DNA of 64,000 nt from an uncultured Blautia sp. Lineage in GTDB: Bacteria > Bacillota > Clostridia > Lachnospirales > Lachnospiraceae. Both the position numbers and the translations under genes were made by a program. The number at the start of each line of letters is the position of its first letter. Position 1 is the stretch's first letter. Under the pieces are notes generated by a model. That model saw only the letters and a list, made by a program, of their open reading frames with translations. It had not been told where the DNA came from and searched no databases. Below, piece by piece: positions 1-7,461 of this stretch. The DNA lies in contig CATXEA010000013.1 of assembly GCA_958367245.1 (NCBI GenBank), positions 27,416 to 91,415 of the forward strand. The letters are read 5' to 3'.

Positions 1-1422
1 CAATACCATAACGCGAATCTCACGACCTGCCTGAATTGCAAAGGACTTGTCAACACCCTTGAACTGGTTGGTAATATCTTCCAACTGTTTCAGTCTGTTG
101 GTATATGTTTCCAGAGTCTCTCTTCTCGCACCCGGTCTGGCTGCGGAAATTGCATCAGCCGCCTGAACAATACATGCGATAAGGGATTCCGGTTCCACAT
201 CTCCATGATGTGAAGCTACTGCATTAATTACTACAGCAGACTCCTTATACTTTCTACAGAGATCTACACCAATCTGGATATGAGAACCTTCAACTTCATG
301 GTCAATAGACTTACCAATATCGTGAAGAAGTCCGGCACGTTTCGCTACACGTACATCCACACCAACTTCACCTGCCAGCATTCCTGCTAACTGGGCAACT
401 TCGATGGAATGCTTCAATGCATTCTGTCCATAGCTGGAGCGGAATTTCATTCTTCCAAGAAGCTTCAGCAGTTCCGGATGGATTCCATGAACGCCTACGT
501 CCATAGCTGCTGTCTCACCTTCTTCGCGAATCTGGGATTCCACTTCTCTCTGCGCTTTCTCTACCATCTCTTCGATTCTTGCCGGATGGATACGTCCGTC
601 CACGATCAGCTTCTCAAGCGCCACACGGGCAATCTCACGGCGAATCGGATCAAACGCGGATAATACAACTGCCTCCGGAGTATCGTCAATGATAAGATCA
701 ACACCGGTCAATGTTTCCAGTGTACGGATATTTCTTCCCTCACGCCCGATAATACGGCCCTTCATCTCATCACTCGGAAGCTGGACTACAGAAATAGTTG
801 CTTCAGATACATGGTCAACCGCACATTTCTGAATGGCATTTACCACATATTCTTTTGCTTTCTTTCCTGCTTCTTCCTTTGCTCTGTTCTCGAGCTCTCT
901 GTAAAGCTTAGCCACATCTACCTTGACATCGTCTTCCACAGATTTGAGTAACTCTTCCTTTGCCTGTTCGGAGGTCAGACCTGAAACACGTTCCAGTTCC
1001 TGTACTCCTTTCTGCTCAAGTTCTTCTACTCTTTTTTCCTTTTTCTGCACTTCGGCTGCTCTCGCTGTGCACTCTGCTTCACGCTTCTCAACTACTTCCG
1101 CTTTTTTATCTACGGCTGCTTCCTTTGATAAAACACGGTTTTCATACTTCTGCAGTTCGTTTCTTCGTTCCTTGGTTTCTTTCTCCAGTTCATTTTTTGT
1201 ACGGAGAGATTCTTCTTTGACTTCCAATAAAGCTTCTCTTTTTTTAGTTTCCGCCGTTTTCAGGGCTTCATCTATAATGCTTCTTGCTTTGTCTTCCGCT
1301 GTCCCTACAATTTCTGCGTCTTTTTTGACCTTATTGTTCACAGCGACCTTGCAAGTAACAGGAACCGCAATAAGTAGCGCGACCATCACAGCGACAATTG
1401 CAACAATAATTGTTGTTGTCAC
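1..1422 (-). CDS. rny: Ribonuclease Y, 3' end beyond the window
   Basis: Membrane-anchored endoribonuclease that starts mRNA decay in Firmicutes. The readable 474 residues show an N-terminal hydrophobic helix (about residues 2-25), a long charged coiled coil (about 30-200), a KH RNA-binding domain with GRIIGREGRNIR, and an HD metal-dependent hydrolase domain with LLHDIGK. The frame is open to the left edge at ..REIRVMVL, about 45 residues short of the usual ~520, so only the C-terminus is missing. The start is a GTG at 1422, because AAGGAGG lies 8 nt upstream on the minus strand and the first ATG is inside the membrane helix. It follows recA-recX on the same strand but has its own promoter-like sequence. 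Identity is very secure. Confidence 0.97.
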   Translation of the reverse strand, partial: MTTTIIVAIVAVMVALLIAVPVTCKVAVNNKVKKDAEIVGTAEDKARSIIDEALKTAETKKREALLEVKEESLRTKNELEKETKERRNELQKYENRVLSKEAAVDKKAEVVEKREAECTARAAEVQKKEKRVEELEQKGVQELERVSGLTSEQAKEELLKSVEDDVKVDVAKLYRELENRAKEEAGKKAKEYVVNAIQKCAVDHVSEATISVVQLPSDEMKGRIIGREGRNIRTLETLTGVDLIIDDTPEAVVLSAFDPIRREIARVALEKLIVDGRIHPARIEEMVEKAQREVESQIREEGETAAMDVGVHGIHPELLKLLGRMKFRSSYGQNALKHSIEVAQLAGMLAGEVGVDVRVAKRAGLLHDIGKSIDHEVEGSHIQIGVDLCRKYKESAVVINAVASHHGDVEPESLIACIVQAADAISAARPGARRETLETYTNRLKQLEDITNQFKGVDKSFAIQAGREIRVMVL

Positions 1423-1469
1423 AGGAGCACCTCCTTATTTAGTTTTCATTGTACAAATACAACAATAAT

Positions 1470-1498
1470 AGTATATCTGTTTCTGATACTTATGTCAA
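1470..1498 (-). promoter_or_regulatory. Promoter of rny
   Basis: On the minus strand TTGACA (1498-1493), a 17-bp spacer, then TATACT (1475-1470). This is a near-consensus sigma-A promoter between recX and the rny GTG start, so rny need not depend on recA-recX readthrough. Confidence 0.8.
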
Positions 1499-1537
1499 GT
1501 TTTTATGAACAGTTCTGGTAATTCCTGTTTTAATGTT

Positions 1538-2041
1538 TTAATCCTCGCAAAATCGTGTTTCATGGGAAATACGGATATTCATTTCTTCCAGTACAGAGGA
1601 AATATCATGGAACTGAAAACCGCGGCGCACCAGATATCCCTGAAGACGGCGCATCTCTTTTTCATTCAGTTCCGTATTTGCCTCATATTTCTTCTCTATG
1701 TTCCTTCTGAGAATTTCGCGTTCATCCGGCTGATTCAGGGCAGCCTCTTCTTCCCAGGCTTCTGCTGCTGTCTGCCTGTCCACGCCTTTCTGCTGAAGCT
1801 CCTGAATCAGTTTCTGGCGGCTCTTCGTCTCCATACGACAGGCAATGTACGTTCTGGCGTATCGGCTGTCATCAATATAGCCATATGATTTCACATAAGC
1901 CATAGCGTCCGCTGCTGCTCTTTCTGAAAATCCTGCCTGACGGAGCCTGTCTGACAGCGCTTTCTCCGTACGGTCCATATGTTCCAAAAGCTGCATGGCT
2001 TTCCTTCTGGCATTTCTGATTTCTTCCGGAAGTACCGTCAT
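1538..2041 (-). CDS. recX: RecX, regulator of RecA
   Basis: Small all-helical protein of 167 residues with the RecX three-helix repeats: the YGYIDDSRYARTYI and LIQELQQKGV segments are typical. RecX binds RecA filaments and limits their extension. The gene starts 3 bp after the recA stop codon, so the two are surely co-transcribed and probably translationally coupled. LexA control of recA would therefore extend to it. The first methionine fits the family start. No unusual features. Confidence 0.93.
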   Translation of the reverse strand: MTVLPEEIRNARRKAMQLLEHMDRTEKALSDRLRQAGFSERAAADAMAYVKSYGYIDDSRYARTYIACRMETKSRQKLIQELQQKGVDRQTAAEAWEEEAALNQPDEREILRRNIEKKYEANTELNEKEMRRLQGYLVRRGFQFHDISSVLEEMNIRISHETRFCED

Positions 2042-2044
2042 AGG

Positions 2045-3109
2045 TTATTCCTCAATTTCTTCTTCCTCAGAAGTTACCATTGCCTCTGTTTCTTCGATTT
2101 CTGCATCCTCTCCCGGAAGAAGATGGTAGTGGATTCTTACCTTCTTCTCGATCTCGTCACAGATTTCCGGATGTTCTTTCAGGAATTTCTTGGCATTCTC
2201 ACGTCCCTGACCAATCTTATCTCCCTGGTACGCATACCATGCGCCGCTCTTATTGACAATCGAGCAGTCTGCTGCAAGATCAAGGATATCGCCTTCTTTG
2301 GAAATACCTGTACCAAACATAATATCAAATTCCGCCTGTTTAAACGGCGGAGCCACCTTATTCTTCACTACTTTAATTCTTGTATGGTTACCTACCATAT
2401 CGCCGCCCTGCTTCAATGTCTCTACACGGCGTACATCCAGACGAATGGATGAGTAGAATTTCAGCGCACGGCCTCCTGTAGTTGTCTCCGGATTGCCGAA
2501 CATAACCCCCACCTTCTCACGAAGCTGGTTGATAAAAATAACCACACAATTAGACTTACTGATTACTGCAGTAAGCTTACGGAGCGCCTGAGACATCAGA
2601 CGTGCCTGAAGACCTACATGACTGTCTCCCATATCTCCGTCAATCTCAGCCTTGGGAACAAGGGCTGCTACAGAGTCCACGATTACAATGTCAACTGCTC
2701 CGGAGCGCACCATCGTCTCTGTAATTTCAAGCGCCTGCTCGCCGTTATCCGGCTGGGATATGTAAAGGTTATCAATATCTACACCGATATTCTTTGCATA
2801 AACAGGGTCAAGGGCATGTTCTGCATCAATAAAGCCTGCGATACCGCCGCGTTTCTGAACCTCTGCCACCATATGTAAGGCAACCGTAGTCTTACCACTG
2901 GACTCAGGGCCATAGATTTCAATAATTCGTCCTTTAGGAACTCCACCAACACCAAGCGCGATATCAAGGCTCAGAGAGCCTGTAGGTACCGTCTCAATCT
3001 GCATATTGGCTCTGGATTCTCCCAGCTTCATAACGGATCCCTTACCGTACTGCTTCTCAATCTGTCCAAGGGCTGCTTCCAGTGCTTTCTGTTTCTCTTC
3101 GTTAATCAT
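2045..3109 (-). CDS. recA: RecA recombinase
   Basis: DNA strand-exchange ATPase and SOS co-protease, 354 residues (family usual 340-360). It shows the Walker A motif GPESSGKTT near residues 66-74, the Walker B region VDIVIVDSVAAL, and the strongly conserved loop 2 segment INQLREKVGVMFGNPETTTGG. The C-terminus is acidic (TSEEEEIEE), as usual. The start ATG at 3109 has AAGGAG about 8 nt upstream. A perfect LexA operator lies in its leader, so it is SOS-inducible. recX follows directly. Confidence 0.99.
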   Translation of the reverse strand: MINEEKQKALEAALGQIEKQYGKGSVMKLGESRANMQIETVPTGSLSLDIALGVGGVPKGRIIEIYGPESSGKTTVALHMVAEVQKRGGIAGFIDAEHALDPVYAKNIGVDIDNLYISQPDNGEQALEITETMVRSGAVDIVIVDSVAALVPKAEIDGDMGDSHVGLQARLMSQALRKLTAVISKSNCVVIFINQLREKVGVMFGNPETTTGGRALKFYSSIRLDVRRVETLKQGGDMVGNHTRIKVVKNKVAPPFKQAEFDIMFGTGISKEGDILDLAADCSIVNKSGAWYAYQGDKIGQGRENAKKFLKEHPEICDEIEKKVRIHYHLLPGEDAEIEETEAMVTSEEEEIEE

Positions 3110-3145
3110 CTATATTATCTCCTTGCTCTTACTTTTCGCTCATTG

Positions 3146-3202
3146 CGAACCTATGTTCGTGTTTTCTGTTACCATAGTAGTATACTTCTCCTGAAATGTC
3201 AA
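3146..3202 (-). promoter_or_regulatory. recA promoter with LexA (SOS) box
   Basis: Minus strand: TTGACA (3202-3197), 17-bp spacer, TACTAT (3179-3174). Downstream of the -10 is CGAACCTATGTTCG (3146-3159), an exact match to the Gram-positive LexA consensus CGAAC-N4-GTTCG. Its position just after the expected transcription start fits repression by LexA. Confidence 0.92.
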
Positions 3203-3264
3203 GCCTTTCCTTGTAAATAATGCACAGTTTTCATCGACAAAATCTGACAGTTTCATTGTAACTT

Positions 3265-3300
3265 AAAAAGCCAGAAGGCATCCAATGACACCCTCTGGCC
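3265..3300 (-). terminator. Terminator after the coat-like genes
   Basis: Minus strand stem GCCAGAGGGTG / TGCCTTCTGGC (two or three G-U pairs) with an 8-nt loop, followed by TTTTT. It ends the transcript of the two small CotF-like genes before recA. Confidence 0.85.
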
Positions 3301-3327
3301 GAAAAATTACTTATGCTGTTTTCAGAA

Positions 3328-3576
3328 TCAGCCCTGACTTAAAACAGAGCGGACATGATCCACTTCTTCTCTTGTCGCCTGCGCTGCAGGAACATAATAT
3401 CCCCTGTTGCGGGCAATCCCGTAAATCTCTTCCTGAGACATTTCACACTGATTACGCATCTGCTTCAATGTCTGCTTAAGCTGAGGATTCTCTGTCTGAG
3501 AAATCATTTCCCCGTAGCGCACCAGTTCGCCGTTAATTCCTGTAAGCGTATCTACTACCATTGTCTTTTCGTCCAT
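3328..3576 (-). CDS. Small CotF-like spore coat protein (82 aa)
   Basis: Short helical protein of 82 residues with a glutamine/asparagine-rich central helix (TENPQLKQTLKQMRNQCEMS) followed by YYVPAAQAT. This pattern is seen in the small coat F-type proteins common in Clostridia. A strong AGGAGG precedes the ATG. It follows a 61-aa gene of the same kind by 10 bp, and the pair ends in one terminator. A structural spore or forespore-surface role is likely from family resemblance only; no catalytic motif is visible. Confidence 0.7.
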   Translation of the reverse strand: MDEKTMVVDTLTGINGELVRYGEMISQTENPQLKQTLKQMRNQCEMSQEEIYGIARNRGYYVPAAQATREEVDHVRSVLSQG

Positions 3577-3586
3577 GCTCTGCCTC

Positions 3587-3772
3587 CTACTGTAAAAACT
3601 GCATTAACTGCTGCTTGCTCTGTACTGCGGACTGTGCGGATTTCTGGAAGAACTGTTTCACTTCCATGTCCATAGCCTGCTGCGCATACGCATCCATTTT
3701 ACAGTGGGTGGTTTCATAGCCTCCGATAAGATGGCGCAGATTCTGTAAATCCAATTCTGAAATTTGTGTCAT
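3587..3772 (-). CDS. Small CotF-like protein (61 aa)
   Basis: The frame is open further upstream, but the start is placed at ATG 3772 because AGGAGG lies 8 nt before it; the upstream extension has no ribosome binding site. The 61-residue product (MTQISELDLQNLRHLIGG...) is helical, with paired segments HCKMDAYAQQAMD and VKQFFQKSAQSAV resembling one half of a ferritin-like CotF four-helix bundle. The 82-aa neighbour could supply the other half, so the two may act as a heteromer (inference). It sits 55 bp downstream of glgA on the same strand. Confidence 0.7.
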   Translation of the reverse strand: MTQISELDLQNLRHLIGGYETTHCKMDAYAQQAMDMEVKQFFQKSAQSAVQSKQQLMQFLQ

Positions 3773-3827
3773 AACACTACCTCCTGTAAGTTGTTTACAG
3801 AGGATAGTATTTCTGATTCTCTGAAAA

Positions 3828-5273
3828 TTATTCTCCAATCAGCCAGTTATACATTTCTTCATACTGACGCGCAGAATTATTCCATGAGAAATCTGCTGCC
3901 ATAGCGCGGTCAACCATCTTATTCCAGTCGCGTTTCTTGTCATAGTAGATACGCTCTGCATTGCGGATGGTGTTAAGCATTTCATGGGCATTGTAATTGC
4001 GGAAGGAGAATCCTGTTCCTGTTCCCTCAATTTCGTTGAAAGGCTCTACCGTATCCTTCAGACCGCCAGTTTCTCTGACAATCGGAAGAGTTCCGTAACG
4101 AAGGCTCATAAGCTGGCTTAATCCGCACGGCTCAAAGAGAGACGGCATAAGGAATGCGTCAGATGCCGCATAAATACGGTGTGACATTGCCTCATCGTAG
4201 TAAATCTGTGCAGAAACCTTGCCATGATATTTCCAGTCAAAATGACGGAACATATTTTCGTAACGCTCGTCGCCTGTACCAAGAGCAACAATCTGCACCG
4301 CATCCTGACAGAGCTCATCCATGATATAAGCAATCAGGTCGAAGCCCTTCTGGTCTGTCAGACGGGATACAATACCGATCATCATCGTCTTCGGGTCTTC
4401 TGTCAGACCTAAATCTCTCTGAAGCTGAAGTTTATTTTTAACCTTTTCCTTACGGAATGTGGTTGCATTGTAGTTCTTTGTGATATACTGGTCTGTTTCC
4501 GGATTGAATAAATCATAATCAATACCGTTTACAATACCGCGCAGGCTGTTGGAACGCGCGCACATAAGTCCGTCCAGACGCTCGCCGTAGAACGGTGTCT
4601 TGATTTCCTCTGCATAAGTATTGCTTACTGTCGTAACTGCATCTGCGAATACAATACCGCCTTTCAGGAAGTTTGCATCCTTATAGGCTTCCAGCTTGTC
4701 CGGTGCGAAATAGTAATCGGAAAGACCTGTGATTCCCTGTACAGTCTTAACGTCATACACACCCTGGAATTTCAGGTTATGTATAGTCATAATAGTTTTA
4801 ATGTTCCAGAAGAATTCATTCTGCTGGAAGCTGTCATGAAGGTAAACAGGAACCAGACCTGTCTGCCAGTCATGGCAGTGAATAATGTCAGGACGGAAAC
4901 CAATCACAGGAAGCACTGAGAGAACCGCTTTAGAGAAAAATGCAAATTTCTCAAGATCCCACGGTGCAGCATCATATGGCTTCGGTCCGCTGAAATAGTA
5001 TTCGTTGTCGATGAAATAGAATTTGATTCCATCATACTCCATCTGCATAACACCAACATAACAGTTCTTGTAACCCAGATCCATATAAAAGTGAGTTACA
5101 TATTCCATTCTGTCTTTCCATTCCTGTTTCATACATGCATATTTAGGAAGAATTACACGAATATCGAAATAGCGTTTATCAAAACATTTCGGCAATGCGC
5201 CGGCAACGTCTGCTAATCCTCCTGTTTTGATAAATGGTACTGCTTCAGATGTTGCAAACAAAATATTCTTCAT
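3828..5273 (-). CDS. glgA: Glycogen synthase (ADP-glucose, GT5)
   Basis: Transfers glucose from ADP-glucose to growing alpha-1,4-glucan in the cytoplasm. At 481 residues it has the usual bacterial GlgA length. The ADP-glucose-binding KTGGLADV motif is at residues 16-23; the C-terminal Rossmann domain has GIVSRLTDQKG and the active-site region PSLFEPCGLSQL followed by RETGGLKDTV. Start ATG at 5273 with AAGGAGGG 7-8 nt upstream. No other glg genes are in the window, so it stands apart from a glycogen operon. It lies just after spo0A on the same strand. Confidence 0.96.
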   Translation of the reverse strand: MKNILFATSEAVPFIKTGGLADVAGALPKCFDKRYFDIRVILPKYACMKQEWKDRMEYVTHFYMDLGYKNCYVGVMQMEYDGIKFYFIDNEYYFSGPKPYDAAPWDLEKFAFFSKAVLSVLPVIGFRPDIIHCHDWQTGLVPVYLHDSFQQNEFFWNIKTIMTIHNLKFQGVYDVKTVQGITGLSDYYFAPDKLEAYKDANFLKGGIVFADAVTTVSNTYAEEIKTPFYGERLDGLMCARSNSLRGIVNGIDYDLFNPETDQYITKNYNATTFRKEKVKNKLQLQRDLGLTEDPKTMMIGIVSRLTDQKGFDLIAYIMDELCQDAVQIVALGTGDERYENMFRHFDWKYHGKVSAQIYYDEAMSHRIYAASDAFLMPSLFEPCGLSQLMSLRYGTLPIVRETGGLKDTVEPFNEIEGTGTGFSFRNYNAHEMLNTIRNAERIYYDKKRDWNKMVDRAMAADFSWNNSARQYEEMYNWLIGE

Positions 5274-5330
5274 CCCAAGACCCTCCTTCGTAAAGTCAAC
5301 TTAATGTATTAATTATACCGCAAAAATCTT

Positions 5331-6137
5331 CTAATGGAAAGCCCGATTTTTATATTCCAGCCTTATTTTATCCGCAATTAATGCAATAAATTCGGAATTC
5401 GTCGGTTTCCCCTTCCCAGTGCTGACTGTATAACCAAAAAGAGCATCTATAGTATCCATTTTCCCTCTGCTCCACGCCACTTCAATAGCATGACGGATGG
5501 CTCTTTCCACCCTGCTTGAAGTCGTCTGGTGTTTTTTTGCAATTGTAGGATATAATATTTTTGTGATGGAATTGAGCATTTCCATATCTCCTACTGACAA
5601 AATAATTGCGTCCCTTAAATACTGATATCCCTTAATATGGGCGGGGACGCCGATTTCATGTATAATATTTGTAACATCTGCCTCCAGATTTCCCTTCGTA
5701 TATGTCTCCCTGTCATCCCCCGGAATCTGACGGTTTATCTCTCTTATTTTGCGGTCTCCTGCTCTTCGGATATGCTTAATCCTGTTGATCAGCATCTTGT
5801 TATCAAAAGGTTTCAGCATATAGTAGTCTGCTCCCAGACTGAATGCATCCTCCGTTATGCGGTCCTGTCCCACCGCTGATACGACAATAAAAGACGGCGC
5901 TTTTTTTCCTGATGTATCGTGGCTGAACCTCTCCATAACTGATAAACCGTCCACCTTCGGCATAATAATGTCCAGAACTACTACATCCGGTTCTTTTTCC
6001 TGAATAATATTACAGATTTCTTCTCCATTATGTGCTTTTCCGACCAGCTTAAGGTCTTTATCTTCTTCGATCATACGACCCAGTATTTCTACCATTTTTT
6101 CATTATCATCCGCAACTGCCACATTTAATTTTTCCAT
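5331..6137 (-). CDS. spo0A: Spo0A, sporulation master regulator
   Basis: Phosphorelay response regulator that switches on sporulation genes. The N-terminal receiver domain has paired acids ADDN, phospho-acceptor Asp in VVVLDIIMPKVDG, and the conserved Lys in YMLKPFD. The C-terminal DNA-binding domain contains the highly conserved helices SSRVERAIRHAIEVAWSRG and KPTNSEFIALIADKIR. The frame extends 41 codons upstream, but the start is set at ATG 6137: GGGAGGAGA precedes it and the resulting 268 residues match the usual ~267. In spore formers spoIVB is normally directly upstream; here it is 17.8 kb away (stop at 23983). Confidence 0.98.
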   Translation of the reverse strand: MEKLNVAVADDNEKMVEILGRMIEEDKDLKLVGKAHNGEEICNIIQEKEPDVVVLDIIMPKVDGLSVMERFSHDTSGKKAPSFIVVSAVGQDRITEDAFSLGADYYMLKPFDNKMLINRIKHIRRAGDRKIREINRQIPGDDRETYTKGNLEADVTNIIHEIGVPAHIKGYQYLRDAIILSVGDMEMLNSITKILYPTIAKKHQTTSSRVERAIRHAIEVAWSRGKMDTIDALFGYTVSTGKGKPTNSEFIALIADKIRLEYKNRAFH

Positions 6138-6163
6138 GAGGCCTGTCTCCTCCCTAACCTGTC

Positions 6164-6189
6164 GCTGTTCACAGTTCCCTGTGAACAGC
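6164..6189 (-). promoter_or_regulatory. Perfect stem-loop in the spo0A leader
   Basis: GCTGTTCACAG / CTGTGAACAGC: an uninterrupted 11-bp stem with a 4-nt loop (GGAA on the transcript, a GNRA-type tetraloop). It ends 27 bp before the spo0A start codon, just upstream of the ribosome binding site, and has no U-run, so it is not an ordinary terminator. It may stabilise the leader or bind a protein; function unknown. Confidence 0.6.
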
Positions 6190-6265
6190 TTCCTGAATCT
6201 GTCTATGTTTACATTTACAACGGGGCCCTTATAAGAACTGCTTTTGTTCCTACGCGTCATAGTTC

Positions 6266-6295
6266 ATTATAGAGGAATCCAGATGGGGAAATCAA
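6266..6295 (-). promoter_or_regulatory. Putative spo0A promoter
   Basis: Minus strand TTGATT (6295-6290), 18-bp spacer, TATAAT (6271-6266), placing the transcript start about 120 nt before the spo0A ATG. Because the ancestral upstream neighbour spoIVB has been displaced, this promoter probably drives spo0A alone. About 40 bp upstream is a perfect 14-bp palindrome TTTATCTAGATAAA (6333-6346). The rest of 6296-6427 shows no gene. Confidence 0.55.
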
Positions 6296-6427
6296 GGGAA
6301 AGACGGCGATTCTCCTTGGTTTTCGCTCTTCCTTTATCTAGATAAATCCGCAAGGAATGAACTTCTTTTACCTTTATCAACAGCAAAGGAAAAAATTCTA
6401 TTTTTTTTGCAGTTTCATATTTAAATC

Positions 6428-7318
6428 TTATTCAGAACCAGATCTGGCAGTAGCAAGTTCCGCAAACTTCTGCATCTGAGGAGTCACCCATTTGCTCTGA
6501 TGATAAAAAAGCTGACTGTACATCACTACCTGCGGAAAATTTGTATGAATCTGGCACAGTTTTTTCTGCTCTAAGTCTTTTTTTACCGTAAATTCCGGCA
6601 AAAAGGAATATCCCATCCCACGTTTCAGCAGTTTAATTATCGTATCTGTATTCCCAAGTTCCAGAATCGGATGAATCTCCAGTTCGGCTTCTGCAAGAAG
6701 GCGCTCCAATTCATATTGATAAGCTGCCCCTCTCTCTGTCAGAATAAAAGGCTTCCGGACCAGTTCCTGTATGGGAATGTTCTCCGTCTCCGCTATTTTC
6801 TGATCATAAAGAGTTACAAATACTATTTTTTCCTCTTTCTGCGCTGCACACTTCCATTCGGATTTACAGATTTTGCAGTCCAGCGTATACAACAGATCAA
6901 TCTCATTTTGACGAGCCATTTCCATAAGTTCTTCTACTGTGCCGGATTTCATCAACAAGTTCACTTTCGGATACTGCTTATGAAAAGAATAAATCATCTC
7001 CGGCAAAATCGCAGTACTGACCGACTCAACACCTCCAATCCTCAAACTCCCCTCCAGTTCTCCTTCTATATTTGCAAAAGTAAGAGCCTGATTCATTAAA
7101 CGCATAATTTCATTTGCATAAGAAGTAAATTCCATTCCTCTTTCTGTAAGTGAAATTTTTTTTCCTATTCTCTCAAATAATTGAACCCCCAGTTCTTTTT
7201 CAAGCTGACGGATCTGTACCGTCACTGCAGATTGTGAATACCCAAGTATTCTGGCTGCCCTTGAAATATTTTGTGTAGCTGCAACTTTCAAAAAGGTATT
7301 TATATTTCTTAATTCCAT
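6428..7318 (-). CDS. LysR-family transcriptional regulator
   Basis: 296 residues. An N-terminal winged HTH (about 1-60) has the LysR pattern FLKVAATQNISRAARILGYS and LEKELGVQLFER. It is followed by a linker helix and a periplasmic-binding-like effector domain (about 90-290). It is divergent from the aromatic amino acid decarboxylase gene with 143 bp between the start codons, the classic arrangement in which a LysR protein controls the neighbouring enzyme gene and itself. The effector is unknown; an aromatic amino acid or amine is plausible from context. It is the accessory gene closest to spo0A. Confidence 0.9.
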   Translation of the reverse strand: MELRNINTFLKVAATQNISRAARILGYSQSAVTVQIRQLEKELGVQLFERIGKKISLTERGMEFTSYANEIMRLMNQALTFANIEGELEGSLRIGGVESVSTAILPEMIYSFHKQYPKVNLLMKSGTVEELMEMARQNEIDLLYTLDCKICKSEWKCAAQKEEKIVFVTLYDQKIAETENIPIQELVRKPFILTERGAAYQYELERLLAEAELEIHPILELGNTDTIIKLLKRGMGYSFLPEFTVKKDLEQKKLCQIHTNFPQVVMYSQLFYHQSKWVTPQMQKFAELATARSGSE

Positions 7319-7385
7319 ATCCGCTCCTGCTAATTAATATTTTTCATATATAATATAAAATACATGAATTTTACATATATGTCTT

Positions 7386-7428
7386 CTTAGTGTAAACTAA
7401 GTTCAGTTTCATGTAAAGAATGTATAAT
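7386..7428 (+). promoter_or_regulatory. Decarboxylase promoter and candidate LysR operator
   Basis: A perfect dyad CTTAGT-GTAA-ACTAAG (7386-7401) ends directly at a weak -35 (GTTCAG, 7401-7406), with a 16-bp spacer to a consensus TATAAT (7423-7428). A LysR protein bound at the dyad would touch RNA polymerase. AT-rich sequence with CATATATG fills the rest of the divergent interval. Site and promoter are read by eye; regulator assignment is inferred from position. Confidence 0.55.
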
Positions 7429-7461
7429 GTAATAAATTTTCATTCAGGAGGACTATCTATT

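Noticed and set aside
923..1468. 181-aa serine-rich plus-strand frame
   Set aside because: Antisense to the coiled-coil region of rny, whose composition keeps the complement open.
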